Assembly: GCF_003382365.1 (NCBI RefSeq)
Contig: NZ_QTSU01000002.1
Coordinates: 372,001-436,000 of the forward strand
DNA: 64,000 nt
Source of the DNA: Lysobacter silvisoli
Lineage (GTDB): Bacteria; Pseudomonadota; Gammaproteobacteria; Xanthomonadales; Xanthomonadaceae
Direction: 5' to 3'
Both the position numbers and the translations under genes were made by a program. The notes under the pieces were generated by a model, which did no database searches, was not told the DNA's origin, and saw only the letters and a list, made by a program, of their open reading frames with translations. This document shows positions 26,842 through 36,930 of this stretch, piece after piece; position 1 is the first letter of the stretch; each line of letters starts with the position of its first letter.

Positions 26842-28148
26842 GCCGCCTCCATCGCCGCGTCCACCGGCAGTTCGGCCACCGCCTGGGTGGGGTCGGCCAT
26901 GGCCGCCTCCACCACCTGCAGCAAGCCCGCGTGCAGCGCGCGCAAGCGCGGCGCGGCATAGGCGTCGGGATTGGCCTCGATGTCGAAGCGGATACCGTCG
27001 GCCAGCGGCGAGACGGTGATGTCCAGGTCTTCCACCGAACCCACCGAGACCGGATGCGCGCGGCTGACCAGCCCGGCGAAGCCGAAGGCGCGATCGAACG
27101 GCATCAGGTTGACCACCGGCCCGTATAGCTGCGCGTGGGTGCCGGCGATGCCGGCGTCGTGGCGCAGGTCTTCGTAGTTGTAGCGCAGGTGCGGGCGTAG
27201 CGCGCGCAACTCCGCGGCCACCGCGGCGGCCAGTTCGGCGAAGGACGCCTGCGGCTCCACGGCGATGCGCAGCGGGACCACGTTCATGCCCATGCACGGC
27301 ACCGCCAAGGCCTTGGAACCCAGGCGGTTCATCGCCAGCAGGCCCAGCGTGACCTCGCCCGCGCCGCTGGCGCGGTGCATCCAGGCGGCGATGCCGGCCA
27401 GCAGCCAGGCCACCCAGTCCACGCCGCAGGCGCGCGCTGCCACCTGCCAGCGCGCGTAGTCGGCCAGCGGCAGGCGCTGCCGGCAGGAACGCGCGCTGGG
27501 CGCCGGCGGCCGCGGCGGCGCCAGCGTGACCGGCGCCGCCGCGGCCGCCACGCGCTCGCGCCAGAACGCGCGATCGCGTTCGCGCTGCGGCGAATCGCGG
27601 TAGGCCGCGTCTTCGGCCACCACCGGCTGCAGCGACCAGTCGCGCGGCTCCGGCGCGGCCACGCCCGCGCACTGCGCCGAATACAGCTGCGCCACGCGCT
27701 TGATCAGCAGCAGGTAGGCGTAGCCATCCAGGGCGACGTGATGCGCGCGCAGGTACCACAGATGCAGGCCCGGCCCCAGGCGGATCAGCGCGGTGGCGAA
27801 CAAGGGCCCTGCGGCCAGGTCGGCACGCGCCTGCAGATCCTGCTGCATCCATCCGTAGGCGAGCAGGCGGCCCTGCGCGCCCAGCGAGAAATCCAGCCGC
27901 TGCACCGGCACCTCGCGGCGCGGGTCCAGGCGTTGCGCTACGCGTCCGTCCTCCTCGCGATAGCGCATGTGCAAGGCATCGCAAGCGCCCAACGCAGTGG
28001 CGATGGCGCGCAACAGCGCATCGGTGTCGAGTTCACCGCGCAGCTCGACGGCCTCTGCGGTCCACAGCGAGGGGCTGTCGGGATCCAACTGCTGGGCCGC
28101 CCACATGCCGTACTGCGGCGCGGTCAGCGCCAGGGCCTGGCGGCTCAT
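26838..28148 (-). CDS. Free-standing condensation-domain amide synthase (VibH-like)
   Basis: A 436-residue single NRPS condensation domain with no adenylation or carrier domain. The catalytic motif HHVALDG lies at about 136-142 (HHxxxDG intact). Other core motifs (LWYLRAHH, NRLGSKALAVPCMGMNVVPLR) agree with condensation domains that join an aryl-carrier-bound catechol to an acceptor. VibH of vibriobactin is the described relative: it couples dihydroxybenzoyl-VibB to the free amine norspermidine. With no amino-acid-activating module here, a diamine or polyamine acceptor is likely; its identity is inferred. Overlaps both neighbours by ATGA. Confidence 0.9.
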   Translation of the reverse strand: MSRQALALTAPQYGMWAAQQLDPDSPSLWTAEAVELRGELDTDALLRAIATALGACDALHMRYREEDGRVAQRLDPRREVPVQRLDFSLGAQGRLLAYGWMQQDLQARADLAAGPLFATALIRLGPGLHLWYLRAHHVALDGYAYLLLIKRVAQLYSAQCAGVAAPEPRDWSLQPVVAEDAAYRDSPQRERDRAFWRERVAAAAAPVTLAPPRPPAPSARSCRQRLPLADYARWQVAARACGVDWVAWLLAGIAAWMHRASGAGEVTLGLLAMNRLGSKALAVPCMGMNVVPLRIAVEPQASFAELAAAVAAELRALRPHLRYNYEDLRHDAGIAGTHAQLYGPVVNLMPFDRAFGFAGLVSRAHPVSVGSVEDLDITVSPLADGIRFDIEANPDAYAAPRLRALHAGLLQVVEAAMADPTQAVAELPVDAAMEAA

Positions 28149-29023
28149 GCCGCCCTCCGCGACTCGATCAGCTGCCACCACTGCGCCAGGTTCTCGCGCT
28201 CGGCCAGTTCGACGAAGCCCAGCTGGGTGCCGTCGGCGGTCCAGCGTTCCAGCAAGGCCATCAGGCGGATCGAATCCAGACCGGCCTCGAACGGATTGTC
28301 TTGCTCGGCCAGCGCCGCCAGCGGCAGCTCCAGCACCTGCGCCAGTTCGGTGCGCAGCGCCAACAGATTCAGCGGCGGGCGTCCGCCCGTGGCCAGAGCT
28401 TGGACGCAAGCGCCCGTCGGCAGCACCACGCCGCAGCGCCCGGCCACGTAGTCCATCGCCTGGCGATGCTCCTGCAGCGAGAAGTCGGCTACCGCATCGC
28501 CGACCAGGAAGGCCTGGATGTCCTGCATGAAGGCATCGCAGACCGTGGCCTGCACGCCGATATGCGCGTACACGCCGCAAACGATGAGCTGGTCGCGGCC
28601 CAGCGCCTCCATGCGCGCGCGCAGGTCGCTGGAAACGAAGGCGCTGTAGCGCCACTTGTCCAGCACCGTGTCGAAGGGGCGCGGCGCCAAGGCCTCGGCG
28701 ATGGCGGCGCGTTCGGGCCTGGCGGTGACGCCCGGCCCCCACCAGGGCTGCAGCAGGCCGCGCTGCTGCGGGCTCTGCACCGGCGGCTGCGCGGTGTAGA
28801 CCACGGGCACGCCGGCGGCATCGCAGGCGTCGCGCACGCGCCGCACGTTCGCAACCAACTCAGGCAGCGGCGCCTGCGTGCGGTCGTAGAAATCCAGGAA
28901 GTAGTCCTGCAGGTCGTGCAGCAGCAACACGGCGCGCGCGGGATCGGGGCGCCAGTCCACCCGCGCCGGCGGCAAGGCCTCGGCGGGCGGCATGGGATAG
29001 GGGGCGATGCGGGGGATGGTCAT
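28145..29023 (-). CDS. entB: Isochorismatase with C-terminal aryl carrier domain (EntB/VibB-like)
   Basis: A bifunctional protein of 292 residues. The N-terminal isochorismatase domain (1-205) has LLHDLQDYF (Asp37), DKWRYSAF (Lys123) and CGVYAHIG, and makes 2,3-dihydro-2,3-dihydroxybenzoate from isochorismate. The C-terminal aryl carrier domain (about 215-292) has the phosphopantetheine Ser251 in AGLDSIRLM. It carries the activated 2,3-dihydroxybenzoyl group for transfer by the VibH-like enzyme. The ATG at 29023 overlaps the ligase stop. A phosphopantetheinyl transferase gene is not in the window. Confidence 0.94.
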   Translation of the reverse strand: MTIPRIAPYPMPPAEALPPARVDWRPDPARAVLLLHDLQDYFLDFYDRTQAPLPELVANVRRVRDACDAAGVPVVYTAQPPVQSPQQRGLLQPWWGPGVTARPERAAIAEALAPRPFDTVLDKWRYSAFVSSDLRARMEALGRDQLIVCGVYAHIGVQATVCDAFMQDIQAFLVGDAVADFSLQEHRQAMDYVAGRCGVVLPTGACVQALATGGRPPLNLLALRTELAQVLELPLAALAEQDNPFEAGLDSIRLMALLERWTADGTQLGFVELAERENLAQWWQLIESRRAA

Positions 29024-30675
29024 GCGGAGGCTCCAGGCGTAGGGGGAACGGTCCCGGTAAGAGGACCCAAGGCGCGCGCTTGCAACGCGCGCTTGTCGAC
29101 CTTGCCCACCGCGGTGCGTGGCAGGCGGTCGAGGAATTCGATGCGGTCGGGCAGTTTGTAGGCGGCGATGCCGCGTTCGCGCAGAAAGCGCTGCAGCTCG
29201 CGCGCACTGGGCGCGGCGGTCTCGCGCGCCACCACCCAGGCGCAGGCCTTCTCGCCCAGCCAGCGGTCCGGCATGGCCACGAGGGCGGCATCGAACACGC
29301 CCGGATGCGCGAGCAGATGGCTTTCCACCTCGGCCGCGGCGATCTTCTCGCCGCCGCGGTTGATCTGGTCCTTGGCCCGCCCCACCACCTGCAGATGCCC
29401 GCCGGGCAGGCGCCGCACGCGGTCGCCGGTGCGGTAGTAGCCGTCGGCGGTGAAGGCCTGGGTGTTGTGCGCGGGCGCGCGGTAGTAGCCGCGGATGGTG
29501 TAGGGCCCGCGCGTGAGCAGATGGCCGACCTCGCCCGGCGCCACGTCGCGATCCTCGTCGTCGACCACGCGGATCTCGTCGGCCGCGCTGATAGGCCGGC
29601 CCTGGCTGATGTAGGCCAGCTCCTCGGCGTCTTCGTTGCGTGTGTAGTTCACCAAGCCTTCGGCCATGCCGAACACCTGTTGCAGGCGGCAGCCGAACGC
29701 GTCCGGAATGCGCCGCGCCACGTCCTCGGCCAGGTGGGCGCCGCCCACCTGCAGCACGCGCAGGCTGGACAGGTCGTAGCGCGCGCGCTGGCGCGATTCC
29801 AGCCAGGCCAGCGCCAACGCAGGCACCAGCGCGGTCAGCGTCGCGCGTTCGCGCTCGATCAGGGCGAAGCAGGCCGCGGGCTCGGCGCTGCGCGCGAGCA
29901 CCACGCAGCCGCCGGCATGGAACACGCCCAAGGCGCCGGGCGAACTCATCGGAAAGTTGTGCGCAGCCGGCAAGGCGCATAGGTACACCGACTCCGGCCC
30001 CAGGCCGCAGATCCGCGCGCTCTCGCGCACGCTGTACAGATAGTCGTCGTGGCTGCGCGGGATCAGCTTGGGCACGCCGGTGCTGCCACCGGACAACTGC
30101 AGGAACGCGACCTCGCTCGCGTCCGGCGGCGGCGGCAGCGATCCGTCGCCGTAGAGCGAGGCGAACGGCCGCAGTTCCTGGGCGTCGCCGACCACGACGA
30201 TCTCGCGCAGACAGGGCTGCGCGGCAGCGACGTCGCGCAGCAGCGCGCGGTGGTCGCAGCCGGCCTCCATATCGGCGACGATCGCCGCGCGGGCCTGGGT
30301 GTGCTCGACGAAGTAAGCCAGCTCCGCGCGCCGGTGCGCGGGCAGCGCGAACACCGGCAGCGCGCCGATGCGCAACAGCGCCAGCACCGCGAGGTAGAAC
30401 TCGGCCACGTTCGGCAGCTGCACCAGCACGCGATCGCGCGGGCCCAGGCCCAGCGCGCGCAGCCCCACCGCGACGCGCTCGGCGTCGCGCGCCAGTTCCG
30501 CATAGCGCCAGCGCCGCTCGCCGCAGACCAGGGCGGTGCGCTGCGGATGGCGCGCGGCGGATGCGGCGAAATCCGCGTACAGGTCGACGCCGGTCCAGTA
30601 GCCGAGCGCGCGGTAGCGCTGCGCGAACTCGGACGGCCAGGGCACGAATCCCGGTAACGCCTCGTCCACGCTCAT
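29020..30675 (-). CDS. entE: 2,3-dihydroxybenzoate-AMP ligase
   Basis: Stand-alone adenylation enzyme of 551 residues; it activates 2,3-dihydroxybenzoate with ATP and loads it onto the aryl carrier protein. Motifs: A3-type [73 protein letters not shown], and C-terminal catalytic Lys in RTAVGKVDK. The aryl-acid-specific Asn (AHNFP) and length fit EntE/DhbE/VibE. The ATG at 30675 overlaps the entC stop. Confidence 0.95.
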   Translation of the reverse strand: MSVDEALPGFVPWPSEFAQRYRALGYWTGVDLYADFAASAARHPQRTALVCGERRWRYAELARDAERVAVGLRALGLGPRDRVLVQLPNVAEFYLAVLALLRIGALPVFALPAHRRAELAYFVEHTQARAAIVADMEAGCDHRALLRDVAAAQPCLREIVVVGDAQELRPFASLYGDGSLPPPPDASEVAFLQLSGGSTGVPKLIPRSHDDYLYSVRESARICGLGPESVYLCALPAAHNFPMSSPGALGVFHAGGCVVLARSAEPAACFALIERERATLTALVPALALAWLESRQRARYDLSSLRVLQVGGAHLAEDVARRIPDAFGCRLQQVFGMAEGLVNYTRNEDAEELAYISQGRPISAADEIRVVDDEDRDVAPGEVGHLLTRGPYTIRGYYRAPAHNTQAFTADGYYRTGDRVRRLPGGHLQVVGRAKDQINRGGEKIAAAEVESHLLAHPGVFDAALVAMPDRWLGEKACAWVVARETAAPSARELQRFLRERGIAAYKLPDRIEFLDRLPRTAVGKVDKRALQARALGPLTGTVPPTPGASA

Positions 30676-31901
30676 GCCGCGGACTCCGGAACGTCCAGCA
30701 CCTGGGCCAGGCCCATGGCGTTGAGCATGGTGCGCAGCTTGGCGCTGGTTTCGTCCAATTCCGCCTGCGGCTGCGAGCCGCGTACCACGCCCGCGCCGGC
30801 GTAGGCGGTGACCGCATCGGCTTCGACCAGGGCGCAGCGGATCGTCACCGCCCACTCGCCATCGCCCTCCGGATCGCTCCAGCCGACCAGGCCGGTGAAC
30901 AAGCCGCGGTCGTAGCCTTCCAGCTCGCGGATCGCGGCTTGCGCCGCCACCGTGGGATAGCCGCAGACTGCGGGCGTGGGGTGCAACGCCAATGCCAGCT
31001 GCAGCGAGCTGGCCGCCGGGTCCAGCAGCTCGCCTTCCACGCGCGTGGACAAATGCCACATGGTCGGCGTGGACAGCAGGCTGGGCGCGGCCGGCACCTG
31101 CAGCTTGCGGCAATGCGGCGCCAACGCGGCGGCCACCGCATCCACCACCAGCGCGTGCTCGTGCCGGTCCTTGGCCGAACTCAGCAGACCTTGCGCGCGC
31201 TGCGCGTCTTCGGCCGGATCGGCCACGCGCGGGATCGAACCGGCCAGCGGATTGGACAGCACCTGCGCGCCGCGCTTACGCAGCAGCAGTTCGGGACTGG
31301 AGCCGACCAGGCTCGCGCTGTCCCCGTTCCGGGTCAGATCGATGGCGTAGGTGTAACCGTCGGGATGCCGCGACAGCAGGCGCTCCAGCAACCAGGGCAC
31401 CGACACCCGCGCCTGCATGCGCAGGCTGCGCGACAGCACCACCTTGGCCACGCGTCCGGCGTCGATGCGCTGCAGCGCCGCACTCACGCTGTCGCGATAG
31501 CCCTGCGCCGTGGGCTGGGGCAGCACCCCGTCGCAGTGGGGCAAGGGCACCGGCAGGCTGCGGCGTTCGCCGCCGTGACGCGCCTGCCCCGCTGCGAACA
31601 CCGCCTGGCGCGGAATCCACAAGCGCGCCGGCGCATCGGCCGCGAACGGCACGGCGCCGAGCAGCGGCAGCCGCCCGATCTTGCGCGCGGTGCGCTGCAG
31701 CGCCTCGCGCGCGGTCTCGGCCAGACCGTCGCAAGCGCTGGCGTCGACCGTCTCCAGCACGCCGCGCGCATGCAGTTGCACCTGCGACGAAGAAAACAGG
31801 GTGTCGTGACGGCGGTAGGCTCGCAGCAGCGACGTCGCGCGCGGCGGACTGGGCGTAAGGGAATCGTAGGGCACGCTTAGCGTGCCTGGAATGGCGTTCA
31901 T
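30672..31901 (-). CDS. entC: Isochorismate synthase
   Basis: First step of catecholate synthesis, from chorismate. The 409-residue protein has the chorismate-binding core [47 protein letters not shown] and [18 protein letters not shown]. The GSIPR (rather than GTxxRG) and HPTPAVCG patterns are those of EntC/DhbC/MenF-type enzymes rather than TrpE. The ATG at 31901 is preferred over an in-frame TTG nine bases upstream. It is the first gene of the siderophore operon; its promoter must lie in 31902-32194. Confidence 0.94.
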   Translation of the reverse strand: MNAIPGTLSVPYDSLTPSPPRATSLLRAYRRHDTLFSSSQVQLHARGVLETVDASACDGLAETAREALQRTARKIGRLPLLGAVPFAADAPARLWIPRQAVFAAGQARHGGERRSLPVPLPHCDGVLPQPTAQGYRDSVSAALQRIDAGRVAKVVLSRSLRMQARVSVPWLLERLLSRHPDGYTYAIDLTRNGDSASLVGSSPELLLRKRGAQVLSNPLAGSIPRVADPAEDAQRAQGLLSSAKDRHEHALVVDAVAAALAPHCRKLQVPAAPSLLSTPTMWHLSTRVEGELLDPAASSLQLALALHPTPAVCGYPTVAAQAAIRELEGYDRGLFTGLVGWSDPEGDGEWAVTIRCALVEADAVTAYAGAGVVRGSQPQAELDETSAKLRTMLNAMGLAQVLDVPESAA

Positions 31902-32012
31902 CGGTCTCAACCTGCGAGCTTGTGGAAACGAAAGCTGGCAGGCGATAACGCCGGCTGGCAGTGTGCGCGTCCCTGTAGCGCACTGCGAGCGGCGATTCTA
32001 CGAGCGGCGACG

Positions 32013-32090
32013 TTGCGATTGCAACGCGCCGCCGTCGCAGTTCGCGCAGACGATCGGTTGCGCGGTTATCGGACGCCGTCGATAATGCGC
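32013..32090. promoter_or_regulatory. Inverted repeats in the siderophore divergent promoter region
   Basis: The 293-bp gap between entC and the receptor contains two dyads: GTTGCGATTGCAAC near 32014 and TTATCGGACGCCGTCGATAA near 32064. Neither matches the 19-bp Fur consensus well, though TTATC/GATAA fragments are Fur-like. Iron control is expected from the function, but the operator cannot be assigned. Confidence 0.35.
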
Positions 32091-32194
32091 GCAGCACCAG
32101 CCAGACTCCGGCCCTCGCGCCGAACACGTCCAGCAAGACGCCGCACGCCGCAACGAGCGCGCTGCCACCGTCTTCCACTCAAGGACGTCAACCC

Positions 32195-34252
32195 ATGTCT
32201 TATCCCGATCGCCCGTTCGCAGCGGGCGCCGCCGCGCTGCGCCCCGTTATCGCCGCCGCGCCGCTGACGCGCGCGCTCCGTCTTGCCTTGTTCGCCCTGA
32301 CTCTGGCGCCGGCCGTCGCCGCTGCGCAGACCGCCGGGGCGCAAGCCACGGACCTGGACGAAGTGGTGGTGATCGCCGAACGCGAACCCGGCAACTTCGC
32401 CATCGACCGCGCCGAGATCGACCTGACCCAGGCCGGCGACGTCGCCGACCTGCTGTCCAACCAGTCCGGCGTAGCCGTGGGCGGCGGCGCGCCGGTGGCG
32501 CAGAAGATCTACGTGCGCGGCTTCGAAGACACCCTGCTCAACGTCACCATTGACAACGCGCCGCAGCCGGCCGAGCTGTATCACCACCAGACGCGCGTGC
32601 AGATCGAACCCGAGTTCGTGAAGTCGATCGAACTGGATGCCGGCGCCGGCGCGGCCACCGCCGGTCCCGGCGCCCTGACCGGCGCGCTGCGCGTGACCAC
32701 GCGCGACGCCTTCGACATGCTCGCCCTCTACGGCGACCCGCAGCGCGACGCTGGCGTGCTGGTCAAGGGCGCGGGCGGCTTCAACGGCGAGAACAGCTAC
32801 AAGGCCGTGGTCTCCGCGTTCGGCCGCTGGTCCGACCGTTTCGGCGCCATGGCCACCTACGTACTGCAGGACGGCGGCGACTACGACACCGGCGATGGGC
32901 GCCGGGTGACGCCCACCGCTTACCGCCACGAACGCGGCCAGGCGCGCTTCACCGGTCATTTCGGCGATCACACGGCCGACTTGTCGCTGGAACACCTGTC
33001 GGACACGGGCACCTACTACGAGCGCCCGCACATGATCAATTTCGCCGGCCGCTTCATCCTGTCCGACCATGAGATGACGCGCGAGACGGCCAGCTACAAC
33101 CACCGCTACGATCCGGCCAGCGAGGCCGTGGACGTGCAGGCCACGCTGTTCCGCACCGTCAGCGACTACCAGAACCGCCGCAACACCACCGGCCAGCTGT
33201 ACGGCCGCGGCGAACAGACCAGCTACGGCTTGGACCTGCGCAACACCGCGCGCTGGTCGGCGCTGGAACTGGTCTATGGCGTGGACTACCGCCGCGACGA
33301 GCTCGACGCGCGCCAGCAGGCGGTGCCGCGCCCGTTCTGGGCCAGCACGGTGCAGACGGTGAGCGTCCTGGGCGCTTACGGCCAGGCGACCTGGACGCCG
33401 TCGGAACAATGGCGCGTGTCGGCCGGCGCGCGCTGGGACGACTACCGCCATCGGGTCGCATCCGGCCCGGGCGCGGGCGCGGCCAATTCGCAGGCGCGCT
33501 TCAGCCCCAACGCCTCGATCCAATGGCAGCCCACCGAGCACCTGACCTTGCGCGCGGCCTACGCCGACGCCTTCCGCGGCGTGACCATCCGCGAAGCCTT
33601 CTTCAGCGCGCTCTACGTGCACCACGGCGACCTGGAAGGCGAAAGCGCCGACAACGCCGAGATCGGCGTGGCCTGGGAGCGCGACGGCTGGTTCGCGCGC
33701 GCCACCGGCTTCCGCCAGCACATCGACGATTACATCAATGCCGTCTACACCGGCGACGTCGGCGCCGAATGGGGCCGCTGGGCCAATGTCGGGCGCGCCG
33801 AGGTCGAAGGCTACGAGGCCGAGGCCGGGCGTCGCTGGGATGCCTACGAATTGGCGCTGGGCGTGTGGAATTCTGACACCCGCTTCAACGACCGTCCGCT
33901 CAACGACGCTGACCTGGGCCTGGGCACCTCGATCGGCCGCACCTGGACCGCGCGCTTCGACTGGCGGGCCTCGCCGCGCGCCCGCTACGGCTTGCGCGCG
34001 CGCCATGTCGAGGCGGAGGACAACAACATCACCCCGACCGCGCCGCCCAAGCCCGGTTACACCGTGGCCGACGTGATGGGCGAGTGGTCGCTGGATGCGG
34101 CCCGCCGGCTCAAGCTGGGCGCGGCGGTGAGCAACTTGTTCGATCGCAGCTATTACGACCACGGCACTTATGGGTATCACTCCAGCGGCACGTACATCGG
34201 CTTCCCTGCGCAGGGACGGGAGCTGAGGGTGTCGCTGAGCTATCTGTTCTGA
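32195..34252 (+). CDS. TonB-dependent siderophore receptor
   Basis: A 685-residue outer-membrane receptor. A long signal peptide ends at AAAQ (about 45), followed by a TonB-box-like DEVVVIAE at about 54-61, a plug domain (QKIYVRGFEDTLLNVTIDNA, VKSIELDAGAGAATAGPGAL) and a 22-strand barrel ending in the outer-membrane terminal Phe (LSYLF). It is divergent from the biosynthetic operon, as expected for uptake of the product. It may import the cluster's own ferric siderophore; the substrate is inferred from position. Confidence 0.93.
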   Translation: MSYPDRPFAAGAAALRPVIAAAPLTRALRLALFALTLAPAVAAAQTAGAQATDLDEVVVIAEREPGNFAIDRAEIDLTQAGDVADLLSNQSGVAVGGGAPVAQKIYVRGFEDTLLNVTIDNAPQPAELYHHQTRVQIEPEFVKSIELDAGAGAATAGPGALTGALRVTTRDAFDMLALYGDPQRDAGVLVKGAGGFNGENSYKAVVSAFGRWSDRFGAMATYVLQDGGDYDTGDGRRVTPTAYRHERGQARFTGHFGDHTADLSLEHLSDTGTYYERPHMINFAGRFILSDHEMTRETASYNHRYDPASEAVDVQATLFRTVSDYQNRRNTTGQLYGRGEQTSYGLDLRNTARWSALELVYGVDYRRDELDARQQAVPRPFWASTVQTVSVLGAYGQATWTPSEQWRVSAGARWDDYRHRVASGPGAGAANSQARFSPNASIQWQPTEHLTLRAAYADAFRGVTIREAFFSALYVHHGDLEGESADNAEIGVAWERDGWFARATGFRQHIDDYINAVYTGDVGAEWGRWANVGRAEVEGYEAEAGRRWDAYELALGVWNSDTRFNDRPLNDADLGLGTSIGRTWTARFDWRASPRARYGLRARHVEAEDNNITPTAPPKPGYTVADVMGEWSLDAARRLKLGAAVSNLFDRSYYDHGTYGYHSSGTYIGFPAQGRELRVSLSYLF

Positions 34253-34257
34253 GCCCA

Positions 34258-34418
34258 TGCCTGGATGAAGCCCTGGGTTCCCGCCTTCGCGGGAACGACG
34301 GAGGCTTGGAATCGCGGCGCGGCCCCGAAACCGTCATCCCCGCGAAAGCGGGGATCCAGGACCTTCAGCGTCATGCCTGGGTGAAGCCCTAGGTTCCCGC
34401 CTTCGAAGGACCGACGGA
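34258..34418. repeat. Dispersed palindromic repeats (TTCCCGCCTTCGCGGGAA type)
   Basis: Contains GCCTGGATGAAGCCCTGGGT linked to TTCCCGCCTTCGCGGGAA, an inverted GTCATCCCCGCGAAAGCGGG unit, and a third decayed copy ending at 34418. It is related to the 55-bp tandem repeat at 17387-17642. No gene is seen in the 249-bp gap between the receptor and the EamA transporter. Confidence 0.8.
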
Positions 34419-34501
34419 ATAACGCCGTAAGCCAACCAACGGAAACCCCACGTTCCGCCACCGCAACAGGCGCATGACGCCGGATCGGCGACACTAGCGC
34501 C

Positions 34502-35392
34502 ATGCTGCCCGTCCGCGACATCGTCCTGCTCCTGCTCATCGTCCTGTCCTGGGCGATCAACTTCCTGACCTCCGCCTACGCGCTGCGCGAGATCCCGCCG
34601 TTCCTGTTCACCGGACTGCGCTTCGCCGCGCTGGCGCTGCCGCTGGCGTTCCTGGTCAAGCGGCCCACGCCCGGGCAGTGGCCGCGGCTGATCGCGGTGT
34701 GCCTGTGCATCGGCGTGCTGCATTTCGGCCTGAGCTTCACCGCGCTGAAGCTGGCCGGCGACCTGTCCTCGCCGGCCATCGTGATGCAGAGCTACGTGCC
34801 CATGACCGCGCTGCTGGCCTGGTGGGTGCTGGGCGAGCGCTTCGCCTGGCGCACCGGCGCGGCGATCGCGGTGAGTTTCGCCGGCGTGCTGGTGCTGGGC
34901 TTCGATCCGCTGGTGCTCGACAAGCCCATGTCGCTGCTGCTGATGCTGATCTCGGCCGCGTTCCTGGCGCTGGGCACGGTGCTGATGAAGGGCCTGCGCG
35001 GGCTCGACGTGTACAGCCAGCAAGGCTGGACCGCCTTGTTCAGCGTGCTGCCGCTGCTGGCGATCAGCCTGGTGCTGGAACCCGGCGGCATCGCCGCGCT
35101 GGATTCGGTGAGCTGGGTGGCGTGGTTCGGCGTGGGCTACGCCGCGTTCGTGTCTTCGCTGCTGGGCCACGGCCTGTACTACGTGCTGGTGCAGCGCCAT
35201 CCGGTGGCCCAGGTCACGCCCTGGCTGCTGCTGGTGCCGGTGCTGGCCATGGGCCTGGGCGTCGCGTTCTGGGGCGACCGGCCCGGCCCGCGCCTGTTGC
35301 TGGGCGGCGCGATGGTGCTGGGCGGCGTGCTCATCATCGCCCTGCGCGCGCTGGCCAAATCGCGCGCGCCGGCGGCCGTGGAAACGCTTTAG
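34502..35392 (+). CDS. EamA-family (DMT) transporter
   Basis: A 296-residue inner-membrane protein with ten predicted helices in two EamA repeats (about 10-137 and 147-288); the first repeat holds SWAINFLTSAYALREIPPFLFTGLRF and the second the ALGTVLMKG and VGYAAFVSSLLGHGLYY segments. The family includes exporters of amino acids and metabolites such as YdcZ/RhtA-like proteins; substrate is unknown. It lies 250 bp from the siderophore receptor, so siderophore export is conceivable but unsupported. Confidence 0.88.
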   Translation: MLPVRDIVLLLLIVLSWAINFLTSAYALREIPPFLFTGLRFAALALPLAFLVKRPTPGQWPRLIAVCLCIGVLHFGLSFTALKLAGDLSSPAIVMQSYVPMTALLAWWVLGERFAWRTGAAIAVSFAGVLVLGFDPLVLDKPMSLLLMLISAAFLALGTVLMKGLRGLDVYSQQGWTALFSVLPLLAISLVLEPGGIAALDSVSWVAWFGVGYAAFVSSLLGHGLYYVLVQRHPVAQVTPWLLLVPVLAMGLGVAFWGDRPGPRLLLGGAMVLGGVLIIALRALAKSRAPAAVETL

Positions 35393-35472
35393 CGCGCGCC
35401 CTGTCCGCCCGCGCGGCGGACTTGCGTTGATCGTCTGTGCAGGCCGCCCCTGGCCGGAAAGGACGCAACGCC

Positions 35473-36258
35473 ATGACGACACGCACTCCCTCCGCGGCTC
35501 TAGTGGCCGTGCTTTGCGCCGGCGTTCTGATCGCCGGCTGCCGGCTCGACCGCAGCCCGCTTTACGGCATGGGCCGGGTGACGCCGCTGCAGTACTGTCC
35601 CGGCGACACCGTCACCGCGTCCTACGACCTGCTGATGGAGGAGACCTGCCCCGCCGACGTCGACTGCGCCGCGCACTTCCCCACCATGGTCATCACCAGC
35701 GCGCCGGAAGCCTTCCCGCCGCGCACGGTGCGCGCCTACACCGACAGCTTCACCTTCAACCCCACGGCCGACAACGTCGCCGTCACCTTCGACATCGATC
35801 GCGACGCGGTGACCATCCCGACCTCGCGCTTCGACGGCAGCACCCGCATCTTCGTCCAGCGCACCAACCTGCGCGACTACACCCACAACAACAGCCGCAT
35901 CACCGGCACCGTCGACAGCGAACTGCTGCACGAGGGCGTATGCGCGGGCAACACGCCGGTGAACCTGCCGGCCGACCTGCCCGGACCGCCGCGCCTGTCG
36001 CCCAACATGCGTCTGGTCGAGTTGTGCAACACCAACGGCGTGCCGGTCGTGGTGGAGGCGTCCGGCACCTCCGGCACCTTCAGCGCCAACCTGCTGCCGG
36101 GCCGCTGCCTGGTGCCCGGCGCGGACGGCGTCCCAGCCGACCTCGCCAACGCACGCACCATCGGCGCCAACGCGCCCGACCTGGCCGCGCGCTGCTCGGC
36201 GACCATGCAGCAGCCGCCGCGGCCGCTGCGCACGGTCGCGCGCATGGCCTGCCGCTGA
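35473..36258 (+). CDS. Hypothetical lipoprotein
   Basis: No recognised family. 261 residues with a lipoprotein signal peptide (lipobox LIAGC, Cys at about 23). The mature chain has several Cys residues, including a TCPADVDCAAHFP cluster, which suggests disulfides, and a mostly beta-strand composition. The next gene, a LolA-like protein, follows after 45 bp in the same direction, so they may be cotranscribed. The ATG at 35473 is chosen because the upstream frame lacks a signal peptide. Confidence 0.75.
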   Translation: MTTRTPSAALVAVLCAGVLIAGCRLDRSPLYGMGRVTPLQYCPGDTVTASYDLLMEETCPADVDCAAHFPTMVITSAPEAFPPRTVRAYTDSFTFNPTADNVAVTFDIDRDAVTIPTSRFDGSTRIFVQRTNLRDYTHNNSRITGTVDSELLHEGVCAGNTPVNLPADLPGPPRLSPNMRLVELCNTNGVPVVVEASGTSGTFSANLLPGRCLVPGADGVPADLANARTIGANAPDLAARCSATMQQPPRPLRTVARMACR

Positions 36259-36303
36259 CGCCGCGCGCGTCGCCCCCTTCTTCGCATCGGACGGACCCTC
36301 GCC

Positions 36304-36927
36304 ATGAAACTCTCTCTGCGCCTGGCCGCCTTGGGCCTGGCTTGCCTCGCACCGCTGGCCCTGCACGCCGCCAGTTCGGCCACCGCCCTGCTCCAGGCCA
36401 TGGACAAGACCGGCTACAGCGCGCGCATCGTCGCCCGCATCAGCCAGTACGCGCCGCCGGCCAAGGGCAAGGTGCAGCACACGCTCACCTCCAACGACGC
36501 GGTCGAGCTGCTGCTCGAACGTCCCGACCGTTTCCGCATGGTGCTGCGTCCCGGCGCCAAGAACGAACTCACCTTCGTCGCCCAGGGCGGCATCACCCGC
36601 TGGCGCGACAAGGCCACCGGCGTCACCGGCAAGGCGCTCACCACCGATGCGGTGGACGCGCTGGCGCTGATCGCGCTGGGCACGGCCGGCGAGCTGCAGC
36701 GCTACGCCAGCCTGAAGGAAGTCGACCCGGGCAAGAACTCGCCGCTGCGCGGCGTGCGCCTGGACCCGCGCGTGTTCGGCAGCGACGTGCAGCACGCCAC
36801 CGCCTGGTTCGGCTACGACAAGCCGGTGGGCTACGGGTTCGAGCTCAGCGACGGCCGCCGCATCTACCTGGCCATCGCCGGCTACCAGGCCAACGTGCAG
36901 ACCAAGCCCGGCGACTTCGAGCTGTAG
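36304..36927 (+). CDS. LolA-like periplasmic protein
   Basis: A 207-residue exported protein: signal peptide MKLSLRLAALGLACLAPLALHA, then a chain with LolA/LppX-like features (GYSARIVARISQY, ELLLERPDRFRMVL, ITRWRDKATG). The pattern of a hydrophobic beta half-barrel that binds lipids is known from LolA and the DUF2092 family. The LolA interaction with LolC is not inferable. It pairs with the upstream lipoprotein. Convergent with the epimerase, 3 bp apart. Confidence 0.65.
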   Translation: MKLSLRLAALGLACLAPLALHAASSATALLQAMDKTGYSARIVARISQYAPPAKGKVQHTLTSNDAVELLLERPDRFRMVLRPGAKNELTFVAQGGITRWRDKATGVTGKALTTDAVDALALIALGTAGELQRYASLKEVDPGKNSPLRGVRLDPRVFGSDVQHATAWFGYDKPVGYGFELSDGRRIYLAIAGYQANVQTKPGDFEL

Positions 36928-36930
36928 GCC

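Noticed and set aside
31902-32194. Fur box upstream of the siderophore operon
   Set aside because: Only short TTATC/GATAA fragments are present; the match to the 19-bp consensus is too weak to report as a Fur site.
32066-34258. 730-codon minus-strand frame opposite the siderophore receptor
   Set aside because: Antisense of the receptor gene; no protein-like pattern.
34502-35392. EamA gene as siderophore exporter
   Set aside because: Only proximity supports it; EamA family substrates are usually amino acids and small metabolites, and a repeat block separates it from the receptor.
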